From Actinoallomurus bryophytorum (GTDB taxonomy: Bacteria > Actinomycetota > Actinomycetes > Streptosporangiales > Streptosporangiaceae), in assembly GCF_006716425.1 (NCBI RefSeq), contig NZ_VFOZ01000001.1:620001-684000 (forward strand): a DNA stretch of 64,000 nucleotides. The letters are read 5' to 3'. A program made the translations under genes and the position numbers. Of the stretch, positions 15,500 through 23,693 are shown piece after piece; the stretch's first letter is position 1, and each line of letters begins with the position of its first letter. The notes under the pieces were generated by a model that worked only from the letters and a program-made list of their open reading frames with translations, was not told where the DNA came from and searched no databases.

Positions 15500-17120
15500 G
15501 GAAACGCCTGGCCAAGGGTCCGGCGGCCTTGGCACCGAACCCGCCTCCCTCGACGATGATGGCGAACGCCAGGTCCCCGTGGAAGCCGATGAACCACGCG
15601 TGCGTCGGCGGCTCCTTGCCGTTCTGGCCCCCGGCGTACTCGGCCGTGCCGGTCTTGCCCGCGGTGCCGGCCGGCAGGTGGACGTCCTTCGCGGTACCCG
15701 TCGTCACCACGGCGCGCATCATGTCGACGAGCTGGGAACGCAGGGTGGGGTCGAGCCGGCCCGCCTTGGCCTTCTGCGGGATCGGCGGGTCGGACACGAA
15801 GATCGGCGGGCGCCAGGTGCCACCGGCGACCGCCGCGGACACTCCGGCCATGTCGAGGGCGTTGGCGAGGTCACGTCCCTGCCCGAACCCGGAGACCGCC
15901 AGATCCGCGGTGTCCTTCGGCGTCGGGTAGCTGCCCGCGGCGACGCGTACGCCGGGGTCGATCTTCTGGTTGAAGCCGAACAGGTTCGCGGCGCTCGACA
16001 GCCGGGCCGCGCTGAGGCGCCGCTGCGTCTGCAGCGCGAAGGCGGTGTTGCACGACTGGGCCAGCGCTTCCTTGAACGTGATGCTGCCGAGCTCTTCGGC
16101 CTCGGCGTTGTGGATCACCTGTCCGCCCACGTTGGCCTGCTTGGGGCACTGCACCGTGGCGGAGGGGCTGAGACCGCTGCGCAGCAGCGCGTACGCCGTG
16201 ACGACCTTGAACGTCGAGCCGGGCGGGTAGATGCCCTGCATCGCGCGGTCGAATCCACCGGGTGCGTTGACCACCGCGAGGATCTGGCCGTTCGAGGGCC
16301 GGATGGCGACCAGGGACGTCGGCTTGGTCTGGCCCTGCAGGGCGTCCGAGCCGGCCTGCTGGACGTGCGGGTCCAGCGTCGTGCGGACGTTCCGGCCGGG
16401 TTTGCCGGGGAAGCCGCCGACCGTCTTGACCGCGTGGTTCGACGCGTCGGCCACGGTGACCGACGCCGAGGGCGTACCGGCCAGGCGCTTGTCGAATCGC
16501 TGCTGGATTCCCGACTGCCCGACGATGTCGCCCTTGTGGTAGGACGCGTCGTACTTCTTGGCCTGCTTCTCGGTGAGAGGCGCGGCGCTGCCGACGAGCT
16601 GCTGCACGGAGCCGGAGACGTTCGTACCGTCGATCACCGTGCCGTTGGCGGCGACCACCCGCGCGCGCTGAGGCCACCGGTAGGACGTCGTCAGGTGCTG
16701 GCCGGAGTGCAGGTCGGGATGGATGCTCTCGGGCGACCAGCCGACCTTCCACTCGCGATGGTCCGTCGCCAGGCTCAGCCGTCCCTGGTAGCGCCAGGTC
16801 CCCATGGGCAGGGTGAGGGACGCGGTGAACGGGGCGGTCGCGTGGCCGCCCTTCTTGCTGACGGACCCGAGCGTCGCCTGCACCTTCTTGACGCCGAGAC
16901 CGGTGCTCAGGGCCTTGTACTGCTGGTCCATGTCGGGTGGCGGCGCGGCCGTCATGGCCCGCATCGTCGTGCTGTCTCCGCGCTCCCAGGCGGTCAGGAA
17001 CTGCTGCGCCGTCGCGGCGGGACTTCCCTTGGTACGGAGCAGCACATACGCACCGCCCGCGATGCCGATGAGCACGACGGTCCCCGCGGCGATCGCCGCC
17101 CACAGATACTTGTGTCGCAC
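15486..17120 (-). CDS. Class B penicillin-binding protein with MecA-N-like domain
   Basis: A 544-residue membrane-anchored transpeptidase for peptidoglycan cross-linking. One N-terminal helix (6-28) is followed by an NTF2-like MecA_N domain (about 35-140), a dimerisation/linker region and the transpeptidase domain with SxxK at Ser 302-Lys 305 (STFK), SxN at 356-358 (SCN) and KTG at 489-491. This layout is that of non-essential PBP2a-like proteins of actinomycetes. GTG 17120 is chosen because GGGGGAG lies 12 nt upstream; ATG 17162 in frame has no ribosome site. It is divergent from the SDR gene. Confidence 0.88.
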   Translation of the reverse strand: MRHKYLWAAIAAGTVVLIGIAGGAYVLLRTKGSPAATAQQFLTAWERGDSTTMRAMTAAPPPDMDQQYKALSTGLGVKKVQATLGSVSKKGGHATAPFTASLTLPMGTWRYQGRLSLATDHREWKVGWSPESIHPDLHSGQHLTTSYRWPQRARVVAANGTVIDGTNVSGSVQQLVGSAAPLTEKQAKKYDASYHKGDIVGQSGIQQRFDKRLAGTPSASVTVADASNHAVKTVGGFPGKPGRNVRTTLDPHVQQAGSDALQGQTKPTSLVAIRPSNGQILAVVNAPGGFDRAMQGIYPPGSTFKVVTAYALLRSGLSPSATVQCPKQANVGGQVIHNAEAEELGSITFKEALAQSCNTAFALQTQRRLSAARLSSAANLFGFNQKIDPGVRVAAGSYPTPKDTADLAVSGFGQGRDLANALDMAGVSAAVAGGTWRPPIFVSDPPIPQKAKAGRLDPTLRSQLVDMMRAVVTTGTAKDVHLPAGTAGKTGTAEYAGGQNGKEPPTHAWFIGFHGDLAFAIIVEGGGFGAKAAGPLARRFLNNL

Positions 17121-17247
17121 GAGTTCGTGACACTCCCCCGGATGTCTGGTCTGATCGGTCATCGTAGTGTCTGGCGTCGCGACGCCGGCGGCATCCCGGT
17201 TTCCGCACGGCGGCCACGTCCGGACGTACCACCGGATGCGAGGTGCC

Positions 17248-18009
17248 ATGGGCAGGCTGGACGGGAAGGTGGCGCTCATCACGGGCGGCGCCCGCGGAAT
17301 GGGCGCCGAGCACGTGCGCCGCTTCGTCGCCGAAGGTGCCAGGGTCGTCTTCGGCGACGTTCTCGAGGAGGACGGCGCCCGGATCGAGGCCGAGCTGGGC
17401 GACGCGGTCCGCTTCGTCCCGATGGACGTCACCCGGCCGGCCGACTGGGAGACCGCCGTGGACACCGTGACGTCCGTCTTCGGCGGGCTCGGCGTACTGG
17501 TCAACAACGCCGGCATCCTCCGGCACCGGCTGATCGAGGACATGCCCCTCGAGGAGTTCGCCAGGATCATCGAGGTGAACCTCATCGGGCAGTGGCTCGG
17601 CGTGAAGTCGGTCATCGGCCCTCTGAAGGCGGCCGGTGGCGGCTCCATCGTCAACGTGTCCTCCACCGAGGGGTTCATCGGCGCCTCCGGGCTCGCCGCC
17701 TACAGCGCCAGCAAGTTCGGTGTACGGGGCCTGACGAAGGCCGCCGCGCGCGAGCTCGGCGAGTACGGCATCCGCGTCAACTCGATCCACCCGGGCGCCA
17801 TCCTCACGCCGATGATCACCGATCCCGACCTGGTCACCGCCAAGGCGGAGAGCGCGGACGCGTTCCTGCGGGCGCTGCCGCTGGGGCGCATGGGCGAGGC
17901 CGGCGAGATTCCCGGGATCGTCGTCTACCTGGCCTCGGACGAGTCCAGCTACTGCACCGGCGGGGAGTTCGTCGTCGACGGCGGCATGCTCACCGGTGCC
18001 GGCTACTGA
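17248..18009 (+). CDS. SDR-family oxidoreductase
   Basis: A 253-residue classical short-chain dehydrogenase/reductase. Seen: TGGARGMG cofactor motif (12-19), NNAG (86-89), catalytic Ser 139, Tyr 152 and Lys 156 in YSASK, and the C-terminal YCTGGEFVVDGGMLTGAGY. Asp 37 at the end of the second strand (FGD) favours NAD. The pattern is closest to 3-alpha(20-beta)-hydroxysteroid dehydrogenase-like enzymes, but the substrate cannot be read from sequence. GAGGTG lies very close to ATG 17248; ATG 17236, four codons upstream, is an alternative start. Confidence 0.88.
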   Translation: MGRLDGKVALITGGARGMGAEHVRRFVAEGARVVFGDVLEEDGARIEAELGDAVRFVPMDVTRPADWETAVDTVTSVFGGLGVLVNNAGILRHRLIEDMPLEEFARIIEVNLIGQWLGVKSVIGPLKAAGGGSIVNVSSTEGFIGASGLAAYSASKFGVRGLTKAAARELGEYGIRVNSIHPGAILTPMITDPDLVTAKAESADAFLRALPLGRMGEAGEIPGIVVYLASDESSYCTGGEFVVDGGMLTGAGY

Positions 18010-18373
18010 CCGGGTCACCATCCGGAAGGCGTCCGCCTGGGCCGGCCGCCGAGGTCGCGGCCGCCGAGGTCGCGCGGGGCCGCGGGGCCGAGGCCACGCG
18101 GGGCTGATCGGGTGGCCAAGGACCTCCCGGTACCCGAGGTCGCCGTCACCCGGTGGGGTTCCCGTCGCGTCGGGGGCGTCCCGGGATCCGAACCGCCCCT
18201 TTTGGCCGGACCCCGGTGACGCCACCCTCCAAACTGGCCTGACCCCGTAGGTCATCGCCAGAAGTCTCGAGCGCGGGCAGCATAACATCGGATTCAACGG
18301 TCGTTTACGACTATTCGCTGATCCCTAATGGCCGTCACATAGAGCAAGATGGACGTGGACGGAGAGGAGACCT
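18010..18373. other. Spacer between SDR and PadR genes
   Basis: 364 bp with no convincing gene. It contains a 15-bp tandem repeat at 18044-18073 and then very GC-rich sequence. An AT-richer stretch at about 18285-18345 probably holds the PadR promoter. Confidence 0.6.
18044..18073. repeat. Two copies of a 15-bp direct repeat
   Basis: GGCCGCCGAGGTCGC occurs twice in tandem (18044-18058, 18059-18073), 35 nt after the SDR stop codon. Confidence 0.6.
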
Positions 18374-18907
18374 GTGGCCGACCATCGGATGACGGCGACG
18401 TCATACCTCGTGCTCGGGCTACTCGCCGACGCTCCCGCCACGAGCTACGAGCTCAAGCGCCGAGTCGCCCTCACCATCGGCAACTTCTGGGAGTTCGCCC
18501 ACTCGCAGCTCTACGACGAGCCGGTACGCCTGGCGGCCGCCGGCCTGGTCGACGCCAGCAGCGAGGACGGCGGCCGCCGCCGGCGCACGTACACCATCAC
18601 CGACGCCGGCCGGGCCGAGCTGGCCGGCTGGCTCGCCGAGCCCACCCCGGGCCGTACGGATGTACGTGACCCCGGTCTGCTCAAGCTCTTCTTCGCCAAG
18701 CACGCACGGCCCGGCGACGTCCGCGCCATCGCGGCGGACCAGCACCGAGCCCATCGTGACCGCGCCGACGAGTACGAACGCACGCACCAGCTGCTGGCCG
18801 GTGCCGCCGACCACTGGCAGATGAAGTCCCTGGAGCTCGGCATCCGCTACGAGCGCACGGTCGAAGGCTTCTGGGCCGACCTGCTCAAAGAACTCCCCGG
18901 CGAGTAG
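18374..18907 (+). CDS. PadR-family regulator
   Basis: A 177-residue PadR regulator. The winged helix-turn-helix (about 8-90) includes YLVLGLLADAPATSYELKRRV, the conserved FWEFAHSQLYDEPVRLAAAGLV and the wing RRRRTYTITDAGRAEL, followed by an alpha-helical dimerisation domain. GGAGAGGAG before GTG 18374 fixes the start. It is monocistronic, and no obvious efflux target lies beside it. PadR proteins usually respond to small toxic or aromatic compounds. Confidence 0.88.
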   Translation: MADHRMTATSYLVLGLLADAPATSYELKRRVALTIGNFWEFAHSQLYDEPVRLAAAGLVDASSEDGGRRRRTYTITDAGRAELAGWLAEPTPGRTDVRDPGLLKLFFAKHARPGDVRAIAADQHRAHRDRADEYERTHQLLAGAADHWQMKSLELGIRYERTVEGFWADLLKELPGE

Positions 18908-18949
18908 AAGCCCGCCCCGACGCTGGCAGACGGCACGTGACGAGCTTCT

Positions 18950-18973
18950 GGTGCCGCCAGGCCTGCTGGCACC
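18950..18973 (+). terminator. Hairpin after PadR gene
   Basis: GGTGCC (18950-18955) pairs with GGCACC (18968-18973) around a CAGGCCTG core, 42 nt after the PadR stop. No U tract follows, so this is a weak call. The rest of 18908-19248 shows no gene. Confidence 0.35.
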
Positions 18974-19248
18974 GGCGCTCGGACACCGGCGGCGTGGCCG
19001 CCCGGGGCCCGGCCGGCCCGTGCCGCGGTGGACCCGCCCCGGCGAGACTTCCGCGGACACCCTCGCCCCCACCACTGACGCGCCTTCGCCGACGTGGCCC
19101 GGCCACGGCGAGCCGCCGGCGGGCGTCGGCAGAGGTGCCAGGTGCCGGACGATGCGAGTGGGCCCGCGCTCGGCCGGCGCGCGGTCGCCCGCGGCAGGAC
19201 TCCCGGCGGCGTTTCTCCCCCGGTTCGGCACCGACCGGCGGGCGGTCT

Positions 19249-19467
19249 CTAAGAGGCTCGGCCCCCCGTCTCACGGGAGTCGCCGGCGACGGCCACGTCG
19301 GCCAGCGTCTCCGGCATCCACGGTCCCGGCTGCGTACAGGTGCACAGCCCGTAGATGGTGATCAAGTGGGCGCGCAGAACGGTGTACTCCTCCGGGCTGC
19401 GCGCCGGACGGACCCGGTTGCAGGTCAGGCAAAGCAACGTCTTCTCCCCCCTGCCACGACCCGCCAC
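19249..19467 (-). CDS. Small CxxC/CxC protein, hypothetical
   Basis: A 72-codon frame starting at GTG 19467 with GAGAGGGG about 9 nt upstream. Third positions are strongly G/C, as in the neighbouring genes. It carries CLTC (residues 13-16) and a CTC pair about 30 residues later, so four cysteines could hold a zinc ion. The middle part (RSPEEYTVLRAHLITIYGLC) looks helical. I know no named family. It is divergent from the GAF-regulator gene. Its small size means it could still be chance, but the composition and start site argue for a gene. Confidence 0.5.
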   Translation of the reverse strand: MAGRGRGEKTLLCLTCNRVRPARSPEEYTVLRAHLITIYGLCTCTQPGPWMPETLADVAVAGDSRETGGRAS

Positions 19468-19630
19468 CGGGATGCCCCTCTCCCTGAGGCTTCCCGGCGG
19501 CGGGCGCTGGCGCGGCGCGCCGAATCCGTCCCCTCAAACGGCTCCGGGCGGACCGCCATCGAGCGGCTGCGTCCGGGCGTCAGAGTTCGTCACCCGCCGT
19601 GCCGCAGTACGCACGCTAGGCGACGTGAGG

Positions 19631-19707
19631 TTGCAAACACGTTGCACCCATCCAATAGCAGTACGTGATAAATCGCTGGTGAAGGTTTTACGTATTGGGT
19701 TGCAACG
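19631..19707. promoter_or_regulatory. TTGCAA-containing inverted repeats before the GAF regulator
   Basis: An AT-richer block with CGTTGCACCC (19640-19649) facing GGGTTGCAACG (19697-19707), a further TTGCAA at 19631 and TACGTGAT...TTTTACGTA in between. It lies 51-127 nt upstream of the regulator's start, a plausible promoter with binding sites for the regulator itself. Confidence 0.45.
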
Positions 19708-19757
19708 GTGGCCGTGGGCACGGATGCTCAAGACACGCACGCCCCCATGGAGACACC

Positions 19758-21185
19758 TTGACGCGGAGTAGCCAGGCAGACCGAGCGATCGCGGACTGTG
19801 ATCGCCGGACCCCTGTCGTCGGCGCCGGTGCCGGCGACCGGCCCATGGTCACCGACTCGTGGCAACGCTCGCTGGCCGCGGGCGTCGACCCCGACTTACC
19901 GTCGGCCCCGCTGGTCTTCGACGCGGACACGCTTCCCGGTTTCCGGGAGTGCCATCCGCTCGACCGCCATCTGCCCCTGCTGCGCGAGACGCTCCGTGGC
20001 ACGGCCGACGCCTCGGCCCATCTCATGGTGGTCACCGACGCCGAGGGACACGTGCTGTGGAGCGAGGGCCCGCGTTCCGTGCGCCGCCGCGCGGACCGCG
20101 TCGGCCTGGCCGAGGGCTTCCGCTGGGCCGAGGAGTCGGTCGGCACCAACGGCATGGGCACCGCGCTCAGTGTCGGCGGCCCCGTCCACATCCAGGCCAC
20201 CGAGCACCTCATACGCGTACTCCACGCCTGGTCGTGCGTTGCCGCACCGATCACCGACCCCGACACGGGCAAGGTGATCGGCTGCGTCGACATCACCGGC
20301 GCCAAGAACTCCATGCACCCGGCCGTCATCGCCTTAGTCCAGGCCGCGGCCCGGCTCACCGAGGCGGAGCTCATGCTGGAGATGGCGCGCCGCGACGAAC
20401 ACCTGCGCGACCGCTACTTCCGCCATCTGCACGGCGACGCCAGCGTGCTGGTGACGGCCACCGGACGCATCCTGGCGGCCGATCCGGACGGCTGGCGCGA
20501 CGGCCGGATCGCGGTGCCGGAGGCGGGACACCGGGTGACGCTGCCCGACGGCAGGACGGCCGTGGCCGAGATCCTCGGCCAGGCGTTCGTCCTGCGCGCG
20601 GTCGAGGGCGACCGTCCCTCGCTGATGCTGCGGCTGCTCGGCGACCAGCAGCCCCAGGCGTTCCTGGACGGACGGCGCATTCCGCTGTCGCTGCGGCACG
20701 CGGAGCTGCTCACCCTGATGGCCCTGCACCCGAGCGGGCTGACCTGTGAGCAGTCCTCGTTTCACCTCTATGGCGACGAGGGCAACCCCGTGACCGTACG
20801 CGCGGAGATCCACCGGCTGCGCGCCCAGCTCGGCGACGTCGTACGCGCCAAGCCGTACCGCCTCGACTGTGACGTGGACGCCGACTTCCTGACCGTACGC
20901 CGGCTGCTCGGCACCGGGAACGTCAGCGCCGCCGTACGCCTCTATCCCGGGCCGCTGCTGCCACGCTCGGAGTCGGTGGCCATCCAGAGTGAGCGCGACG
21001 ACCTCAACGCACAGCTGCGCCGCCAGCTCCTGCACCACGGAGACATCGACGACCTGTGGGCCTATGCCCAGACCGGCGAGGACGACCTGGAGGTCCTCGG
21101 CCGGCTGATGGCGGTGCTACCGCCCGGCGACCCGCGCCGTGTGGCGGCGCAGTTGCGCGAGCACCGCGTCCTGTCGGACGGCTAG
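19758..21185 (+). CDS. GAF-domain transcriptional regulator
   Basis: A 475-residue cytoplasmic regulator. The N-terminal part resembles the GAF module of NtrC/AcoR-type activators (SWQRSLAAGVDPD, WAEESVGTNGMGTAL, HIQATEHL, DPDTGKVIGCVDITG, about 20-180), without an AAA+ domain. The C-terminal half (about 300-475) has a winged-helix-like part (RHAELLTLMALHPSGLTCEQ, then VTVRAEIHRLRAQLGD). Such actinomycete proteins often sit beside aldehyde or alcohol dehydrogenase genes, but none is next to it here. TTG 19758 is favoured: GGAG lies 5 nt upstream, and the frame opens without a better start until ATG 19845. Confidence 0.75.
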   Translation: MTRSSQADRAIADCDRRTPVVGAGAGDRPMVTDSWQRSLAAGVDPDLPSAPLVFDADTLPGFRECHPLDRHLPLLRETLRGTADASAHLMVVTDAEGHVLWSEGPRSVRRRADRVGLAEGFRWAEESVGTNGMGTALSVGGPVHIQATEHLIRVLHAWSCVAAPITDPDTGKVIGCVDITGAKNSMHPAVIALVQAAARLTEAELMLEMARRDEHLRDRYFRHLHGDASVLVTATGRILAADPDGWRDGRIAVPEAGHRVTLPDGRTAVAEILGQAFVLRAVEGDRPSLMLRLLGDQQPQAFLDGRRIPLSLRHAELLTLMALHPSGLTCEQSSFHLYGDEGNPVTVRAEIHRLRAQLGDVVRAKPYRLDCDVDADFLTVRRLLGTGNVSAAVRLYPGPLLPRSESVAIQSERDDLNAQLRRQLLHHGDIDDLWAYAQTGEDDLEVLGRLMAVLPPGDPRRVAAQLREHRVLSDG

Positions 21186-21277
21186 GACGAGTCTCCCGAT
21201 GCGCGGAGCAGGGTGACGATGGTTCGACGCCGTCCTGGCCCCCAGGCCGAAACCGACTCGGTGCGGCTCGGACAGAT

Positions 21278-22114
21278 CTACAGCAGCCGGATCCCGAGCG
21301 CGTACGTGGTGATGGTGCACGGGTCCGGGGTTATGTGGTCTTTGGAGGCCGCGGTGAAGCTGGGGTCCTGTGAGTTGGACGGTTGCAGCTTCCACAGCAG
21401 GTTCCCGGCTCCGGAGAAGTGCACTTCGGCGCCGCCACCGGTGAGCACGAAGCCCGGAGGGATTCCGGCGGTCGCCGAGGGGTGGGGGGACTGGCCGCCG
21501 TCCGAACGCACGGGTTCGGTGTCGACCACCGTTCCGACCGGCAGATTCCTCCTGAGGCCGATGGCGAACACCCGCAGGTTGGCCGCGTCCGGAACGCGGT
21601 GGTCCTTGGACCGCGCTTTCCAGCTGGCGCGGGTGGAGGGGAACGAGGCGGTCGCGAGGTTGCCGTTTCCGAACCATTCCACCTTGAAGCCGCCGCCCAG
21701 CAGAACATGGGTATTGGAATTGATCCCGGCTTCGGATTCGGGATGGGGCGCCAACCCACTGTCGGCGGGTACGACCTGGATGGCGTCACGGAGCTGGTCT
21801 CTGGTCATGCCGGCGATCTTTATGCCGATCACGTAGGTAACGAGCTCGTGCGGGTTGGAGCGTTGGTGATCCTTTGAGCTGACCACCCACCCGGTCAGAT
21901 CTTCGTTGGGGTGAGAGGCCGTCAGCAACGCACCCTCGGGGAATTCAGCGGCGACGCCGCCTCCGCCGACGGCCAGCATTTCCTGGTCACCGACCGTGAT
22001 GCCCTCCTCTTTCCAATGCGCCTGAGGCGGACTCCCCCGGTGCATGAAGACGGCGGTCGTGATGCGTCCCGACGAATCGGTGAACGTGTTGAGTTGTGCG
22101 CCCTGACTGCTCAT
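21278..22114 (-). CDS. Three-repeat (SKDH) protein of unknown function
   Basis: A 278-residue soluble protein made of three copies of a roughly 58-residue unit at about 42-100, 132-188 and 218-277. Each has a GGG turn, a hydrophobic strand, an aromatic or Leu strand, then SKDH (80-83, 169-172, 257-260) and a closing strand [YF]-x-[IL]-G-[IL]. The linkers before units 2 and 3 are also alike (S-x-G-x2-PHP-x4-AGI). No signal peptide or membrane helix is present. Threefold beta-rich repeats fit a beta-prism or beta-trefoil-like fold (inference). AAGGAAAGG precedes ATG 22114. I know no function; it is convergent with the GAF regulator. Confidence 0.75.
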   Translation of the reverse strand: MSSQGAQLNTFTDSSGRITTAVFMHRGSPPQAHWKEEGITVGDQEMLAVGGGGVAAEFPEGALLTASHPNEDLTGWVVSSKDHQRSNPHELVTYVIGIKIAGMTRDQLRDAIQVVPADSGLAPHPESEAGINSNTHVLLGGGFKVEWFGNGNLATASFPSTRASWKARSKDHRVPDAANLRVFAIGLRRNLPVGTVVDTEPVRSDGGQSPHPSATAGIPPGFVLTGGGAEVHFSGAGNLLWKLQPSNSQDPSFTAASKDHITPDPCTITTYALGIRLL

Positions 22115-22205
22115 TCCGCGCCTTTCCTTAGGTGCGATGACAGGAGCCGACCTGTCGTTCAAACTCAGCATCACAATTGGGCGATGTCCTCGGCGATACG
22201 TTGCT

Positions 22206-22376
22206 CTACGTATCGTCGGCTTCCTGTCTACTTACCGCCGACTCGCCGAGCAGGTCGTGGTCCATCGCATGGCGGACCAACGCGATCCGTGATCCGACGC
22301 CCGGCCGGGCGTAAACGTGCTGCGGATGATCGGTCACCGTGCGTGTGCTGAACACCAAACGGCGGGCTGTCGTGAC
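22206..22376 (-). pseudogene. Remnant of a LuxR-type helix-turn-helix domain
   Basis: The last 56 codons of a minus-strand frame read like the end of a LuxR/GerE DNA-binding domain (ARRLVFSTRTVTDH, then VYARPGVGSRIALVRHA). Upstream there is no matching first helix and no regulator body. Prolines stand where the family has Leu or Thr, as in TDHPQHVYARPGV. This looks like the decayed 3' end of a deleted LuxR gene. Confidence 0.6.
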
Positions 22377-22509
22377 GCGGTCCGGCCATCGCCGGACGGC
22401 GCCGGGCCCGTGCGGGAGTCTGCGGCCTGTCGCTCCGTCGTAGGGGGATGCTCCGTTGGACGCGCACGGGCCCCCGCTCAGAGGGGATGCCGCGGAAAAC
22501 CAAAGATCT

Positions 22510-22722
22510 CTAGGCGCGGGGTTCCTCGACCATGTCGTCGAACTCGCCGTCCTTGACCCCGAGAATGAACGCTTCCCATTCGTTCGGGGTGTAGTAGAGC
22601 GCGTCGCCGTCCGGCTTGCTGGAGTCGCGCATGACGACCATGCGGTCGGCGTGCTTGTGCTTGATCGGCACGTCCTTGCCGTCGACGAACAGGATCTCGA
22701 CGGACCCGGATTGCTCACTCAT
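22510..22722 (-). CDS. DUF397-domain protein
   Basis: A 70-residue DUF397 protein with the signature MRDSSKPDGDALYYTPNEWE followed by AFILGVKDGEFD. In actinomycetes these small proteins usually sit next to an Xre-type regulator with which they may form antitoxin-like pairs. No such partner is present here; only a LuxR remnant lies downstream. AGAAGAGG precedes ATG 22722. Confidence 0.88.
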   Translation of the reverse strand: MSEQSGSVEILFVDGKDVPIKHKHADRMVVMRDSSKPDGDALYYTPNEWEAFILGVKDGEFDDMVEEPRA

Positions 22723-22883
22723 GCGGGCCTCTTCTGCTCAGGGGAAGATGGGGCGCCCCGTCCCACAGGTCGCCCCGGGATCAGGCTATAGTCCGCGCGC
22801 CCGCCGCGCCGCCGGAACGCCACGCCACGCGGGTGTGGTTCGATCCCCTAGATTTACCCGTGAGTAACCCACGGGAGGACAGC

Positions 22884-23549
22884 ATGATCGATCTACGGCA
22901 CGAGGGCGGCGTCCACGTCCTGCGGCTCGACGACGGCGAGAACCGTTTCACCCCCGACCTGCTCGACGGGCTCTCGGCGGCACTCGACGAGGTGACGAAG
23001 GCGACGGGTCCGCGGGCGCTGGTGCTGACCGGCACCGGCAAGTTCTTCTCGGCGGGTCTCGAGCTGGACCGTGTCATCCGCGACGGCGACGGCCTGGGCC
23101 CGTACATCGACCGCGTCCATGGGCTGTTCGCCCGGCTGCTGACACTGCCGATGCCCACGGTCGCGGCGCTCAACGGGCACGTCGTCGCCGCGGGCGCGAT
23201 GCTGAGCCTCACCTGCGACTACCGGGTCATGCGCGCCGACCGGGGCTACTTCATGCTGCCCGAGGTCGACCTGGGACTGCCCTTCACACCGGGCATGAGC
23301 GCCCTGATCCAGAGCCGGCTGCCGAAGGCGACAGCGCACGAGGCCATGGTCACCGGCCGCCGGTACGGGGGCGAGGAGTCCGTCTCCGCGGGCATCGTGC
23401 ACCAGGCGGTGGCCGAGCCGGAGGTCGTGCCCGCGGCGATCGCGCTCGCCGAACCCCTGGCGGCCAAGGACGGCGACACGATCGCGAAGATCCGGACCGG
23501 GATGTACAGGCCCGTCCTCGACGCACTGAACCTGTCCTTTACAATCTAA
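22884..23549 (+). CDS. Enoyl-CoA hydratase/isomerase family protein
   Basis: A 221-residue crotonase-fold protein. Oxyanion-hole segments are visible as FFSAGLELDRV (about 53-63) and NGHVVAAGAMLSL (about 94-106), followed by CDYRVMRADRGYFMLPEVDLG. The position of the usual catalytic Glu in E-[VI]-x-LG is present as Glu 125 or so. The size and the GLELDR segment resemble delta-isomerase-like members. GGGAGG before ATG 22884 sets the start. The 3' end is AT-richer than the rest. Its exact acyl-CoA substrate cannot be inferred. Confidence 0.85.
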   Translation: MIDLRHEGGVHVLRLDDGENRFTPDLLDGLSAALDEVTKATGPRALVLTGTGKFFSAGLELDRVIRDGDGLGPYIDRVHGLFARLLTLPMPTVAALNGHVVAAGAMLSLTCDYRVMRADRGYFMLPEVDLGLPFTPGMSALIQSRLPKATAHEAMVTGRRYGGEESVSAGIVHQAVAEPEVVPAAIALAEPLAAKDGDTIAKIRTGMYRPVLDALNLSFTI

Positions 23550-23658
23550 TTCCGGTCGATATAGTATGAATTACGGTCAGCGTCCCAGCGGCAGCCATCG
23601 CATGTCGCTGACCATGCGTGACGTCCAAAGGTCCCTGCGCGTCGGGCCCGGACGGCGA

Positions 23659-23692
23659 AGGGCCGGCTCCGAGTGGCAGCGGGGCCGGCCCT
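23659..23692. terminator. Perfect 9-bp hairpin between convergent genes
   Basis: AGGGCCGGC (23659-23667) pairs with GCCGGCCCT (23684-23692), then GTCATTT. It lies between the crotonase stop and the APH-like gene stop, so it can end transcripts from either side. Confidence 0.7.
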
Positions 23693-23693
23693 G

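Noticed and set aside
15579-18107. 842-codon plus-strand frame across the penicillin-binding protein and SDR genes
   Set aside because: Off-frame reading of two well-supported genes; no domain pattern.
18937-19668. Plus-strand 243-codon frame between PadR and GAF genes
   Set aside because: Arg/Pro-rich without a domain, no ribosome site, and antisense to the more plausible small CxxC gene.
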